Shown here piece after piece: positions 23,834-33,654 of a stretch of 34,650 bases of DNA (positions within the stretch are counted from its first letter, which is position 1; every line of letters begins with the position of its first letter). The stretch is from the NCBI RefSeq assembly GCF_017549005.1, contig NZ_JAFYYT010000031.1, forward strand, positions 1-34,650, in the 5' to 3' direction. The position numbers were made by a program, and so were the translations under genes. The notes under the pieces were generated by a model. That model was not told the origin of the DNA, did not search any database, and worked only from the letters and a program-made list of their open reading frames with translations. The DNA is from Ruminococcus sp. GTDB lineage: Bacteria > Bacillota > Clostridia > Oscillospirales > Ruminococcaceae.

Positions 23834-26122
23834 TCAATTCTTTACGTTGACCATTCTCATAGTTTCTTCTGCTTCTTCAACGATCTCGCGATTGCCCGGA
23901 CGGTCTGTAACATAAAGCGTTGATTGGGCCAACTGTACCTCTGCGATCACTTTTTCATCAATAACGATCGGTGTAGCTATATCAAGAAGCTTTTCAACTG
24001 CTTCCGCATTGTCATAATCCACAATTCTTTTTATGCTGTAATCATAAAAAATGCGGTCTCTGTTTATACCAAGGCTGAGGATACGGTCAAGCTTTATACA
24101 GTCGCATAGATCCTCGGAATCATAGTCTCTATAATATCCGCTGATAAAATTGGAATCACTGAATGCCTGAACAGGAAACAAATACTCGGGGTCTGAAACT
24201 ATCGTTATATAATTGTTATCACGATCCATCTGATATATCGTTTCTTTTGATGTATTTTTGTATTTTATACCATGATCTTCCATGAACGCAACAGCATTAT
24301 GACACGCAGAATTAATTATCAGGCCTTCCAGGCTGCAATAGTATTCGGAATTCTTCAGCTCCTCAGGCGTCATTGCAGTCATGTCCATACGTAAAGCTTC
24401 AAAGAATTCCTTTCCGTATTCAACAGAAAGCAACTCCTCCTTTACTCCGCCTCTCTTATCAGCGAGTCTGATAATACTGTATTCCGCTTCTTCAGGATTA
24501 TATGCGTAATCGGTATATAAACCGCGTTTCTTATGCAGGCTGTACCTGTACAGCTCACCTGTTATCTGTTCTGCAAACTCTTCGCTTGTATACAGATCAC
24601 AGGCAAAATCAGTGAGCATTGCTGTCGGAACGTAATATCGGCGAACAATAGCTGCTCCGCTCCTTGTATAATAGGTTATTTTTATCCACTCCCCGTCATA
24701 GGAATAATAAGGATCCGGAGTATATTGATACGGGTGTTTATTTTCTTCGCCGTATTTTATCTCAGAGAGCTCATATTCATACTTATCGTGATGAAAATGC
24801 CTGTCAACGACCTCCCTGTTAAACTCGACAATATCGCCTATCAGCTGCTTATCGCTCAAAAAGCGTTTTTTAACGTCCAGGACTTCATTTCTTCCGCTCA
24901 GATTGATCTCCATATCAGTGACAGATGAGACTGAAGGAACGTACTTTGCTCTTCCGAGACCATTGGTAACATCAATGACCTTTATCACCCCTATTACGGC
25001 AGCACTTGCCGCAGCAAAGCCGACCACTGCAGTCCAGAAGCGTCTGAAGCCGCGGCGTCTGATGACCTCCATAACGAACCAGATTATTCCGCTTATGATA
25101 AGAGCGGCGATCAGTCTGTTTGAAAAGTCTGTCATATTCATCAGAGAAACGATGCAATATATAGTAACAGACATTATTGCATAATAGAATCCCTTGTAAA
25201 CATACGGCTTTGAAACGTCCTCTGCCTTGCGGTGCTTATAAAGCAGATAAGTCACCATAACGATAAAGGCTGTAAAAAGCAGAGCTCTCAGCATAAAACC
25301 TGAATAGCTTGAATTCACGAATAAGGGTAATCTCTCTTTTCCGTCGATTAAAACATCATAAGGAGAACGTTCGCTGATGTTAAGGAAGTATATGATATAT
25401 CCGAAAATGCCTGCGGGACTTGTTGTAAAGAAGGTAAAGTTCTTGACGATAGAGCTGCTGTCAAGTCCGAAATGTGCAGCCTTGACGATGTTTTCCCATG
25501 TAAGGCTTATAAATGAGGGGATCATGATATTTACAGCCGCTATGCTGAACAAAGCCTCAAAAGTACTGCCTGCGAAGCTTATGGCAAATACCGCAAGGGA
25601 ATACTGCATTATCATGCCGAGTATCGCTATGGAAGTGATCTTCAGGACAAGCGGGATGTAATCAAAGAACTCGTGCATATCTATAAATGCCGAACCGATA
25701 AGCAGTTCTATCGCAGCAATTGCGATACCTACAAGCAAGGGAACGATATATACAACAAGTCCCGAAATGTAATCCGCAAAGAAACGCTGACGGTTGCTGA
25801 GCGGCAGTGAATAGTTCATGTCCACAAGGGATTTATTGTAGAGATAGCGGAAATTCATCATAGGAATAACAAATCCCAGTGAAATGCTGAGCATGAGCGA
25901 AATTACCGCTATGATCACAAACGGCAGACTTTCAGAGCCGCCCGGGATATTATTTTCGTCGATATACATCTCTCTCAGCAGTACTCCCATAAGAACGGGA
26001 AGACACAGAAGCTGAAAAACCATATTAGTTATAAGCAGCTTCATATCCTGCGAAAACCTGCTTTTAAGACGTACAGAAAAGAAGCTTTTTTTCTTATTCG
26101 GTGATGTTGTCGCTGCTGTCAT
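23834..26122 (-). CDS. large ABC transporter permease with C-terminal soluble domain
   Basis: A membrane protein of 762 residues. The first half has about ten membrane segments in an ABC-2-type arrangement, including an extended hydrophilic gap around residue 260. The second half (about 400-762) is soluble, rich in Tyr, Asp and Glu, and unfamiliar to me. The frame could begin at 26161, but GGAGG lies 9 bases before the ATG at 26122, so I start there; this overlaps the ATPase gene by 29 bases. It is the third gene of a GntR-ATPase-permease operon of the YtrA/YtrB kind, which in Firmicutes often answers antibiotics or envelope stress. The cargo is unknown. It ends with two spaced terminators. 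Confidence 0.82.
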   Translation of the reverse strand: MTAATTSPNKKKSFFSVRLKSRFSQDMKLLITNMVFQLLCLPVLMGVLLREMYIDENNIPGGSESLPFVIIAVISLMLSISLGFVIPMMNFRYLYNKSLVDMNYSLPLSNRQRFFADYISGLVVYIVPLLVGIAIAAIELLIGSAFIDMHEFFDYIPLVLKITSIAILGMIMQYSLAVFAISFAGSTFEALFSIAAVNIMIPSFISLTWENIVKAAHFGLDSSSIVKNFTFFTTSPAGIFGYIIYFLNISERSPYDVLIDGKERLPLFVNSSYSGFMLRALLFTAFIVMVTYLLYKHRKAEDVSKPYVYKGFYYAIMSVTIYCIVSLMNMTDFSNRLIAALIISGIIWFVMEVIRRRGFRRFWTAVVGFAAASAAVIGVIKVIDVTNGLGRAKYVPSVSSVTDMEINLSGRNEVLDVKKRFLSDKQLIGDIVEFNREVVDRHFHHDKYEYELSEIKYGEENKHPYQYTPDPYYSYDGEWIKITYYTRSGAAIVRRYYVPTAMLTDFACDLYTSEEFAEQITGELYRYSLHKKRGLYTDYAYNPEEAEYSIIRLADKRGGVKEELLSVEYGKEFFEALRMDMTAMTPEELKNSEYYCSLEGLIINSACHNAVAFMEDHGIKYKNTSKETIYQMDRDNNYITIVSDPEYLFPVQAFSDSNFISGYYRDYDSEDLCDCIKLDRILSLGINRDRIFYDYSIKRIVDYDNAEAVEKLLDIATPIVIDEKVIAEVQLAQSTLYVTDRPGNREIVEEAEETMRMVNVKN

Positions 26123-27023
26123 ATCCGAGCACCTCCAGTTCATAGATAAATATTTCTTCAAGTGTGAGCGGTATTACTTCTGTAAGCATAGGATGCTTTG
26201 GCACAAGGGACGCCTTGATAGCCTCTATGTCGCCCTTAGCGATTATGAAGCATATACTCTGGCTCTGCTCATAGTGAAGTATCTCTATTCCGTCCTGAAC
26301 AAAGTCTTCCTTTTTATAATCTGCGACCGTACCGTCCTCATTCCTGCTGAATACGACCTGTATCTTATGCACGCTGCCCTTTACATCGTCGATATCACGC
26401 GAGAAAACTATTTTTCCGTTGTGAAGCAGAGCAGCTGTATCGCAGACCTCGTTTATCTCTTTGAGATTATGTGATGAGATTATTGCAGTGAGCTTGCGGT
26501 CGAGCATTGCGTCAACAAGCATTTTCTTTACGATTATACGCATTGTCGGGTCAAGTCCGTCAAACGCCTCGTCAAGCAGAAGATAATCCGTACAGCAGGC
26601 AAGTCCGATTATAACTATAGCCTGACGCTTCATGCCCTTTGAAAAAGTATTTATCTTCTTATCGAGGGGAAGACCTGTCTTTTTGCGGAGAGCTTCAAAC
26701 ATTTCATCCGAAAAAGACTTATAGTAGTCCTTATAGTAGTCTTTAAGCTTTTTCAGTGTAAAGCTTCCGAATTGAATCGTCTCATCGTTTATGAAGAAAA
26801 CTTTCTGTTTTGCGTTAACATTGTCAAAAACACTTTCGCCGTCAATGAGGACTTCTCCCGATTCGGGAGCGTAAATACCCGAAATAAGTCTGAGTATAGT
26901 CGACTTTCCCGCACCGTTTGAACCGAGCAGACCAAAAGCAGTACCCTTTTCTATAGTGAGATCGACAGCGTCAAGAGCAGTAAACCCGTCGAATTTCTTT
27001 ACTGTATTTTTCAGTTCAATCAT
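26094..27023 (-). CDS. ABC transporter ATP-binding protein (GntR-associated)
   Basis: A 309-residue nucleotide-binding subunit. Walker A is GSNGAGKST (about 35-43), the signature is SKGMKRQ in place of the usual SGGxxxR, Walker B is LLLDEAFDGLDP and the switch His is in ISSHNL. The Q-loop region reads FFINDE with no clear Gln, as in many members of this subfamily, so reduced or different coupling is possible. A C-terminal extension of about 90 residues follows the core. The start overlaps the GntR stop by 4 bases (ATGA) and its end overlaps the permease, so the three genes are translationally coupled. Confidence 0.9.
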   Translation of the reverse strand: MIELKNTVKKFDGFTALDAVDLTIEKGTAFGLLGSNGAGKSTILRLISGIYAPESGEVLIDGESVFDNVNAKQKVFFINDETIQFGSFTLKKLKDYYKDYYKSFSDEMFEALRKKTGLPLDKKINTFSKGMKRQAIVIIGLACCTDYLLLDEAFDGLDPTMRIIVKKMLVDAMLDRKLTAIISSHNLKEINEVCDTAALLHNGKIVFSRDIDDVKGSVHKIQVVFSRNEDGTVADYKKEDFVQDGIEILHYEQSQSICFIIAKGDIEAIKASLVPKHPMLTEVIPLTLEEIFIYELEVLGYDSSDNITE

Positions 27024-27397
27024 ATTCGATCTTCCTTTCTGTAAGATAAAAATAATGTGTCGATCCTTGCTTTAAGATCCTCGGGGGATATTCCTCTTTC
27101 AAAAGCCTCATTCACGGTAGCATCGAAATCGATCATTACCTTTTTGCGGAACTCATCAAAATTCTGTGCAGAAACAAAACTTCCCCTGCCCGGAACAGAA
27201 TATATCACACCATTGCGTTCGAGCTCCTGATAGGCTTTTGAAACAGTATTCGGATTGACTCCTGTGGATTTAGCAAGCGATCTTACACTCGGAAGCTGGT
27301 CATTCTCTGCAAGTGTCCCGTTAAGGATAAGCATGACGATCTTCTGATATATCTGCTCATATATGGGTATTCGGCTTGTCAGGTCAATTGAAAACAT
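27020..27397 (-). CDS. GntR-family regulator, YtrA type
   Basis: A 125-residue transcription factor. Residues about 10-76 form the GntR winged helix: IPIYEQIYQKIVMLI, LPSVRSLAKSTGVNPNTVSK and YQELERNGVIYSVPGRGSFV are textbook matches. The C-terminal segment of about 45 residues is short and helical, as in YtrA-type members, which lack a ligand-binding domain and use the helices to dimerise. It is the first gene of the operon with the ABC ATPase and permease, so it is likely their repressor and its own. AAAGGAG precedes the ATG. The inverted repeat at 27420-27442 is the probable operator. Confidence 0.93.
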   Translation of the reverse strand: MFSIDLTSRIPIYEQIYQKIVMLILNGTLAENDQLPSVRSLAKSTGVNPNTVSKAYQELERNGVIYSVPGRGSFVSAQNFDEFRKKVMIDFDATVNEAFERGISPEDLKARIDTLFLSYRKEDRI

Positions 27398-27419
27398 AAG
27401 CAGCTCCTTTCTGTGTTAT

Positions 27420-27442
27420 GTGTACTATGCCGAGTAGCACAC
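27420..27442. promoter_or_regulatory. probable GntR/YtrA operator
   Basis: GTGTACTA (27420-27427) and TAGCACAC (27435-27442) form an inverted repeat with a 7-base centre and one mismatch. It lies just downstream of the -10 of the GntR operon, where bound repressor would block transcription. GntR/YtrA operators commonly have such short separated half-sites. Confidence 0.6.
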
Positions 27443-27455
27443 TTGTTACACTCAT

Positions 27456-27484
27456 ATAATATCACATCTTTTTCCGTTTGTCAA
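27456..27484 (-). promoter_or_regulatory. sigma-A promoter of the GntR-ABC operon
   Basis: On the minus strand a perfect TTGACA (27479-27484) and TATTAT (27456-27461) are 17 bases apart, about 60 bases before the regulator ATG. Confidence 0.8.
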
Positions 27485-27530
27485 TACTCTTTTCAATTTT
27501 TTTACTTGCATTATCCGTTTCATTAATCAC

Positions 27531-27561
27531 AAAAAAGCTCCGATCATAAATCGGAGCTTTT
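27531..27561 (-). terminator. rho-independent terminator
   Basis: A 12-bp stem (27533-27544 with 27550-27561) with a 5-base loop is followed by TTTTTTG on the minus strand, 24 bases after the stop of the 1087-residue exported protein gene. Confidence 0.88.
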
Positions 27562-27584
27562 AACTGTTATTCTAAGGGATCGCC

Positions 27585-30500
27585 TTAAATCATATTTTTA
27601 TCCTGTACTCTGGTGCCGCCCCATTCAACAACTGTAAAGCCCTTTCTTTCAAAGGTCTCAAGCTGCTGCGGTTCAACATCGACTGCATTTTCAAGCGGAA
27701 TATACGCCATAAATATGCGAAGCATACTGTCAGGCGCAGGTGTGATGTCAAGCTTTGCTGCTTCCGTATAAAGGTCGCCCTGGAATGTGATGAGATTATA
27801 CGCATTATGCTCCATAAGCGGCAGCCAGTATACGATAAACTCGTTCATTTCTTCTTCCGTAAGGCCCATATATGTAAGCTTTTCCTTGAGGAAGCTCTCT
27901 GTATCGCTTCCTGCGACGCAGAAACCCTTCGAGTAATCAAATCTTGTACGTGCGTTAACGCTTTCCCAGAAAAGATACTTGTGATGTGTGCCGTCTGCCT
28001 TGTTGAGAAGTGAACCGTCGGGGTATGCTGTCACATCCCAGCCGTTGTTGTACTTGGGATAGGTAGTATAAAGGTCTGAAGAAGTCAGTTCAAGCTCAAC
28101 GTGAACGTCGGTCTCCTCCTCCGGATAAAGGTATATCACAGGTTTGCCCCAGTTGAAGCCTGCGGAAACAGGATCGACTCCTTCGTTTAAATTTACCCAG
28201 CCATACTGTCCGTTGTATTCAGTAAAGAACCACACATCTTTTATATCCTGAAAACCGATCTCTCTGATCTGTGTTCCTGCGGGGATAGAAGCAACAGCTT
28301 CATAACTTTTATCAGGACCGCGGTAAAGTTTTACTTCATCTCCCACAACATCATAGAACGATACAAAACCATTACGGTTATCAGGTTCAACATACTCCAG
28401 AGAAAGCTTATTGACAATCTCTTTTCTCATAAGGCAGATATCATATATATCCCATTTTCCGTCACCGTTAAGGTCGTAATCCTTTCCAGCGGGGATATCA
28501 GATGTTTTGCCGAGTACGAAATCGCTGAGACAATTCAGATCGTCATCAGTGTAAATAACTTTCTTCTTATTCACCTTCTCGACAGCTGCCGAATTGATCA
28601 CAGCCGTGCCTTCGTTGCCATAGACCTCCAGCGAGAAAAATGCGTCCCATATGTCATATGTCTCGATACCGAGTCCGCCCAGCTTTCTGGTGATATCTGC
28701 AGCATCTATAGTGCCTGCATAGCAGTTTTCTTTCCCGGGAACCGACTCAAGCTGTTTCTGCCTTTTGAGGAGCACAAATTGGAAATTATCATTCTTTACC
28801 TCAGGAAGAGTAAGGATAACGTCGTATTTCACGCCGTTTGATTCGATAACGCCGACCTCCTGAGGATCGCGGCAGGCACTCTTTACGCCTGTAAGTTCTC
28901 CGTCCCATTTATCAGCGACGATGATCTCACAGCCGTCATATTCATCAGAAGAAGCTGTTCCGAACATTGCTTTTTCGTTGTAGCAACTTATCCTTGCACC
29001 TGCGCTCCAGTAATGGTCTTCCTTTACCGCTGTTATGTCACCCATGCTGACGCAGTAATTAACGAGAAGGCTTTCATTGTTTCTGACGCCGTACTTCCTG
29101 TTCTCGTCCATGATATCCTTGAGTCCGACATAGAAATTACGGGAATATTCGTAATCGCCTGACGAAAATGCAGGAGCTGTATAACGTCCCCAGCTGCAGT
29201 TTATATCCTCGCCTGCATAGCCCTTCATAGTCATAGGATCGCCGTTTTTGCCGTAAACAAGACCATTCACACAGATATCATTGAGAAAACGGCTGCTGTC
29301 TATCCTTCTTGTCTCTCTTTCAAACTCACCGCTGTCTGCGGCAAAATCAGGGAAAGTTACATCGCACTTTACAAGATCTGCGGTTCCCTTGGACACACCG
29401 CCGTTCAACTGAGCCACAAGAATATCGGGACAGCCGATAGGATCACCCTTATCGTAAACATACTCCATATACGGAGCCATATCATGCTTTGCAGTAACTG
29501 TTCCTTTTATTCCGTTTGCCTCAGCGTCCTTGCTGATAAAGTAATACTTTCTCGTAAATCTCGCCTTGCCTGTGCCGATCATACCGACTGAACCGTCATA
29601 AACGTCGTATTCCGTACCTTCCGCACTGAATTCTCCTATCTTTTCAGCCCTTTCCGACGGCACCCAGTTTCTGCTGCAGGCGTCTACGATATAGAATTCG
29701 TTAAACAGGTAGTATTCCGGCATTTCAATACTTGAAAACTTAGCAACGGTACTTACCGAAAAATCGCCCTCAGCGTCGAAATTCATGGTATACTCCATAG
29801 AAGAACCCGAGACAGCCTTGTAGGACTGTCCGCTTTCGTACTGCTTTCCGCGCTCAAAATACGGATCGTTGTTGTACTCGTTTTCCCTTGAATCCCATTC
29901 AGCCTTAAAACAGGACGGAGCAATGACTTCCATCTTGTCATCGGAGAATCTGCTGTCCATTCCGTAATAATAGCCTGTACGTGCTCCGTAATCGTAATCC
30001 TTTATGATAAGCGGAGACGACGCGTCTTCATACTCGTCGGGAGCTATCTCGGGCATATTCTCTATAGAAATATCATACGTGTATACCGTAGCCTCGCCCT
30101 TGGAATAAGAGCTTTCCAGGAAAAGACCGATGTCCGTTATCTCTCCGAGGTCGTAGCCTGCCGCAGCTATAGCGTCCAGCTTCTCGTTGATATTTATTCT
30201 TCTCTGATCCTCGATATCGTTATTCACATCCATAGGCTCGTCCCTGCGGCACAGGAAGGTACTGCCCTTACCGTCCTCATTCCCGCGCACATAAAGACTA
30301 TATGCCACATCAATAGATTCTCCGTCTGTGGGACCTAATACGCTGTAATCGTTAAGTACCTCTTTTGAAGCAAGAGTTCCTATTTTCTTGTATCCGCCCT
30401 GCTTTTCTGTAATGCTCTTCTTATCAGGAGAAGAGTCGATTTCAAGTATGTCAAATACGTCGCCCTTTGAATTGTGGAGCCTTACGCCGAATCTCACATA

Positions 30501-30848
30501 CGACTTTTCATCAGCGCTGAAGCTCTCCAAATCTATTCGCTTCCAGTATTTGTAACTTATGGCTCCCAGTTCTGAATATTCGACCGGTGAAGCGAATTTC
30601 AAAGCTCTTCCGGCTGAAAAATCCTCATCGTTATCCCAGCTGCACTTATAGTTGCCTCCGGGCATGAGCATGAATTCGGGCTGACTGTCCTTATCATTAT
30701 TTGCTATCTCAAAGTAGTAGCCCTTGTCGATACCGCTGCAATCATGGTCGATAATGATATCTGCATTGACCACATTAAGCGGTATGCTTGCTGTACACAA
30801 TGCCGCTGAAATAATAGCGGATAAAAAGCCTTTTGTGTGTTTCCTCAT
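27585..30848 (-). CDS. large exported protein with dockerin-like, SH3-like and C-terminal YLYP domains
   Basis: A secreted protein of about 1087 residues. A signal peptide (to about 31) is followed by about 730 residues of beta-rich sequence that I do not recognise, with repeated aspartate/tyrosine-rich segments reminiscent of carbohydrate-binding modules. Residues about 766-813 are dockerin-like: one clear Ca loop with helix (DLNGDGKWDIYDICLMRKEI) and a first half with no proper loop. An SH3-like segment follows (about 826-887: LYRGPDKSYEAVASIPAGT to YGWVNL). The C-terminal 185 residues begin KPVIYLYPEEETDV and include YPKYNNGWDVTAYPDG, a domain seen on exported Ruminococcus proteins but of unknown function. 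No catalytic motif is evident. The frame extends to 30863, but GGGAGG lies 8 bases before the ATG at 30848. Monocistronic, with its own promoter and terminator. Confidence 0.82.
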   Translation of the reverse strand: MRKHTKGFLSAIISAALCTASIPLNVVNADIIIDHDCSGIDKGYYFEIANNDKDSQPEFMLMPGGNYKCSWDNDEDFSAGRALKFASPVEYSELGAISYKYWKRIDLESFSADEKSYVRFGVRLHNSKGDVFDILEIDSSPDKKSITEKQGGYKKIGTLASKEVLNDYSVLGPTDGESIDVAYSLYVRGNEDGKGSTFLCRRDEPMDVNNDIEDQRRININEKLDAIAAAGYDLGEITDIGLFLESSYSKGEATVYTYDISIENMPEIAPDEYEDASSPLIIKDYDYGARTGYYYGMDSRFSDDKMEVIAPSCFKAEWDSRENEYNNDPYFERGKQYESGQSYKAVSGSSMEYTMNFDAEGDFSVSTVAKFSSIEMPEYYLFNEFYIVDACSRNWVPSERAEKIGEFSAEGTEYDVYDGSVGMIGTGKARFTRKYYFISKDAEANGIKGTVTAKHDMAPYMEYVYDKGDPIGCPDILVAQLNGGVSKGTADLVKCDVTFPDFAADSGEFERETRRIDSSRFLNDICVNGLVYGKNGDPMTMKGYAGEDINCSWGRYTAPAFSSGDYEYSRNFYVGLKDIMDENRKYGVRNNESLLVNYCVSMGDITAVKEDHYWSAGARISCYNEKAMFGTASSDEYDGCEIIVADKWDGELTGVKSACRDPQEVGVIESNGVKYDVILTLPEVKNDNFQFVLLKRQKQLESVPGKENCYAGTIDAADITRKLGGLGIETYDIWDAFFSLEVYGNEGTAVINSAAVEKVNKKKVIYTDDDLNCLSDFVLGKTSDIPAGKDYDLNGDGKWDIYDICLMRKEIVNKLSLEYVEPDNRNGFVSFYDVVGDEVKLYRGPDKSYEAVASIPAGTQIREIGFQDIKDVWFFTEYNGQYGWVNLNEGVDPVSAGFNWGKPVIYLYPEEETDVHVELELTSSDLYTTYPKYNNGWDVTAYPDGSLLNKADGTHHKYLFWESVNARTRFDYSKGFCVAGSDTESFLKEKLTYMGLTEEEMNEFIVYWLPLMEHNAYNLITFQGDLYTEAAKLDITPAPDSMLRIFMAYIPLENAVDVEPQQLETFERKGFTVVEWGGTRVQDKNMI

Positions 30849-30896
30849 AATAATTCCTCCCATGCACCCTTAACGGATACCCATAATATTATACAA

Positions 30897-30925
30897 ATTA
30901 TACACTATTTGTGAAATAAAATCAA
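30897..30925 (-). promoter_or_regulatory. sigma-A promoter of the 1087-residue exported protein gene
   Basis: On the minus strand TTGATT (30920-30925) and a perfect TATAAT (30897-30902) are 17 bases apart, about 50 bases before the ATG. Confidence 0.75.
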
Positions 30926-31059
30926 GTATTTTATTGCGAATTTTCGGGTAAAAACAGATTACTCAGAAAAACACGTTATTCAACATACCTATCAGGCACA
31001 AATCAAAACGCGACACATACAAAATATCGCAAGTTTGTGCAACACAATCCTAAAGCTTT

Positions 31060-32286
31060 TTACTGATCAGGTAACGAAACATAAAAAATGTTATGCCTAT
31101 TCATGCTTTCAGCCCATATTTTTCCGTTATGTTCCTTGATTATGCTCTCGGCTATAGATAATCCGAGACCGTAACTCTGGCCGTCATTTCTTGCCTGATC
31201 CACACGATAGAATCGCTTGAAGATATTCTGGCAATCCTCCTTGGAAAGCGGAGTTCCAAGACCGGATACTGACAAGATGCATTCCGAACTATGACGTTTC
31301 AGCTTCACTGTGACTTTATCTGCCGGATCTGAGTATTTCAGCGCATTATCCAGCAGGATATTCACTACCTGTCTCAGCTTGTCCCTGTCGCCAGCGACCA
31401 TGATGTCCGTATCTATATCAGCCGAAAGCTCCATATCGTTCTCATAAAAAAGCGGCTCAAATGGCAGTATACTGTCATTTATCAGCTTGCTGAGATCAAC
31501 CGTTTCAAGCTTTATCCGTGTTCTGTTATTATCAAGCCTTGCAAGCTCCAGAAGGCTTTCGACCAATCCTCTCATACGCTTTGACGTTGACAGGATATTT
31601 CTTGTAAAGCCGTTCCTGTCGCTTTCGGAATAGCTCTTATCGCTGAGCATTTCAGCATTTGTCATTATAACGGTAAGCGGCGTTTTCAGCTCATGTGATG
31701 CGTCTGCTATGAACTGTTTCTGCTCATTCCATGTTTTTTCCACAGGCTTTGTCACCCATTTTGCAAGGAAAAGACTTATCAGAAAAAACACTGCATATCC
31801 TATCAGGCCAATAATAACGGAGTTCCTGATAAGCCCCCTTATCATAGCCTTTTCACTGGATATATCAGCAAAAACGATGGATTTCATATGTCCTCGTTCG
31901 TTTTTCATGTACCTCAGATCGTAGTCTGGCAATATTCCCGTATCTTTTTTACTTTCGTTGACCGCATTGACAAGCTTCTGCAGAAGTTCCTTATCGGTAA
32001 GATCGAAATAATCTCCGCCGACAACTGTGATTTCACCGCTCTCGGATATATTTACCGTAAAAAACGGAAGTCTGATATTATCAGGCGTGTGCTCAGGCTT
32101 ATCGTTGGGCTTACGAAGCTGAGCTGACATCATTGGCCGAAACGCCATCGACCGTATCATCTGTACGCTTTCACGCTCGATATTCTGCTTTGTAAGATGA
32201 AGAACAAATCCGAAAATCACGATGAACAGAACGGTAACGATACTCATTATTACCGCAATGAATTTTATCCTCAGCCGTTTCAGCAT
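31060..32286 (-). CDS. sensor histidine kinase
   Basis: A 408-residue membrane kinase. TM1 is at about 8-30, an external sensor domain of about 120 residues follows, and TM2 is at about 154-175. The H-box is ADASHELKTPLT with H198, the N-box is ILLDNALKYS, and the F/G2 boxes are IFKRFYRVDQAR and SYGLGLSIAESI. The G1 box, usually DNGxGI, reads SGLGTPLS and lacks the Asp, a variant also present in related Firmicute kinases; ATP binding may be weaker. The start overlaps the upstream regulator gene by 7 bases, so both are made together. No hairpin terminator was found after the stop. The signal sensed is unknown. Confidence 0.9.
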   Translation of the reverse strand: MLKRLRIKFIAVIMSIVTVLFIVIFGFVLHLTKQNIERESVQMIRSMAFRPMMSAQLRKPNDKPEHTPDNIRLPFFTVNISESGEITVVGGDYFDLTDKELLQKLVNAVNESKKDTGILPDYDLRYMKNERGHMKSIVFADISSEKAMIRGLIRNSVIIGLIGYAVFFLISLFLAKWVTKPVEKTWNEQKQFIADASHELKTPLTVIMTNAEMLSDKSYSESDRNGFTRNILSTSKRMRGLVESLLELARLDNNRTRIKLETVDLSKLINDSILPFEPLFYENDMELSADIDTDIMVAGDRDKLRQVVNILLDNALKYSDPADKVTVKLKRHSSECILSVSGLGTPLSKEDCQNIFKRFYRVDQARNDGQSYGLGLSIAESIIKEHNGKIWAESMNRHNIFYVSLPDQ

Positions 32287-32957
32287 TTTTCATCACACTC
32301 CAGATGATACCCCAGCCTCCTGACCGCTTCGATACGAACATCAGAGCCGATACTTGCCAGCTTTTTACGAAGGAATCCTACATATACCTCCACATGGTTC
32401 TCGACCGCATTTGAATCATAGCCCCATACCTTCGTCAGCAGGCTCTCCTTTGAAGTATGATTTGTACCTGCTGTCATAAGCATACGCATGACTTCAAACT
32501 CCCTTGCAGAAAGTCTAACGCTGTTCTCACCGCAGATAAGGGAAGCCGACTCCATATCAAGGCGTGTATTTCCGAAAGCGAGCTCATTGACCTGCGAGCC
32601 CTGCCTGCGGAGAAGCGCATTCACACAGGCGAGAAGCTCTCTTGCATCAAACGGCTTTGTAAGATAATAGTCAGCACCTGAATTAAGCCCCTGTACCTTG
32701 TCCTCCACATCTGATTTGGCCGTCAGCATGAGAATAGGAGTCGAATTATGCTTTTCGCGGACAGCTTTTGCCACCTGATAGCCATTCTTCTCAGGAAGCA
32801 TGATATCAAGGATTATAAGGTCGTAGATATTCAGCATAGCATACTGCTCGCCGCTGTCGCCGTCATAGACTGCCTCGGCTTCAAATCCTTTCGACTGGAG
32901 CATTAGCTTCAGCGAGTCAGCCAAGACCTTTTCGTCTTCTATAATAAGTATTTTCAA
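32280..32957 (-). CDS. OmpR-family response regulator (TTG start)
   Basis: A 225-residue response regulator with a receiver domain (phospho-acceptor D51 in LIILDIMLPE, K in YLTKPF) and a winged-helix DNA-binding domain ending in VRRLGYHLE. The reading frame can be extended to an ATG at 32990, but that would put the receiver's first strand 12 residues in. A strong AAGGGGGG site precedes TTG at 32957 by 6 bases, giving MKILIIEDEK, the usual start of the family, so I choose the TTG. It overlaps the kinase gene by 7 bases. An upstream TATTAT-like -10 is visible near 32990, without a convincing -35. Confidence 0.92.
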   Translation of the reverse strand: MKILIIEDEKVLADSLKLMLQSKGFEAEAVYDGDSGEQYAMLNIYDLIILDIMLPEKNGYQVAKAVREKHNSTPILMLTAKSDVEDKVQGLNSGADYYLTKPFDARELLACVNALLRRQGSQVNELAFGNTRLDMESASLICGENSVRLSAREFEVMRMLMTAGTNHTSKESLLTKVWGYDSNAVENHVEVYVGFLRKKLASIGSDVRIEAVRRLGYHLECDEKC

Positions 32958-33654
32958 GTTAATCCCCCCTTGAAGTCTTTCTTTTATCATAATAGTTCAT
33001 ATATCTGAAATTAAACTGAAAAAAGCGGCATTTTGCTATTTTTTTCACTCAACTTTCATCTTTGTTTTACAGCCAATGAAACCGCTGCCTTTCATTGCGT
33101 TGCCATAATAAGTGCCGAAGCTTTGTTTTTTCATATTTAAACTCTTAAAAGAATTACAACTTTTAAATTATGAGCCTTCCCCCGCCCACACTTATCAGAT
33201 AAAATTTAAAGAAAAAACTACGCAGTCCATTATATATTTTTTACTGAGCTGAGAATAAACATAATATTGTGTACTTTCAGAATAGTAAAAATAATATCAT
33301 AACGCATTGATATATGACAAAATATTGCTATAAGTCTCTGACCAAAAATTGCTAATTAGTTGCCAAATATTGCGCTTTTGTTAATAGCTTATTTACTTTT
33401 TGGGCTGTGTATTGTATATTTACATTGAAGATGTTAGACAATTGTGACATACATTCGGCATAATGAACATTTCAGGTGCATTTTTTAATGAAGTTTCCTG
33501 TGACGTTTTTGCATTTGGATATCAGCCGATTCCCTCTTTATTGCAGAGGCATCAGTGCTATGCAATATCTTTGGCTGTTTCCGTTGATACATTAATATTG
33601 TTATGCTGTATGAATGGCACGTTGTTTATAATAATATAAAAAGGAGTGATCAGA
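32958..33654. other. AT-rich divergent intergenic region
   Basis: The 697 bases between the two-component genes (-) and the esterase gene (+) hold no convincing ORF on either strand. There are several near-repeats of ATTGC-type words around 33320-33375. A TTGATA (33583-33588) and TATAAT (33628-33633) lie upstream of the esterase but do not pair at a normal spacing, so the esterase promoter is unresolved. No riboswitch-like fold was recognised. Confidence 0.4.

Noticed and set aside
5556-31042. Shared word GTTTGTGCAAC near 5559 and 31031
   Set aside because: A single 11-base match in AT-rich spacers with no common position relative to a gene; too short to call a site.
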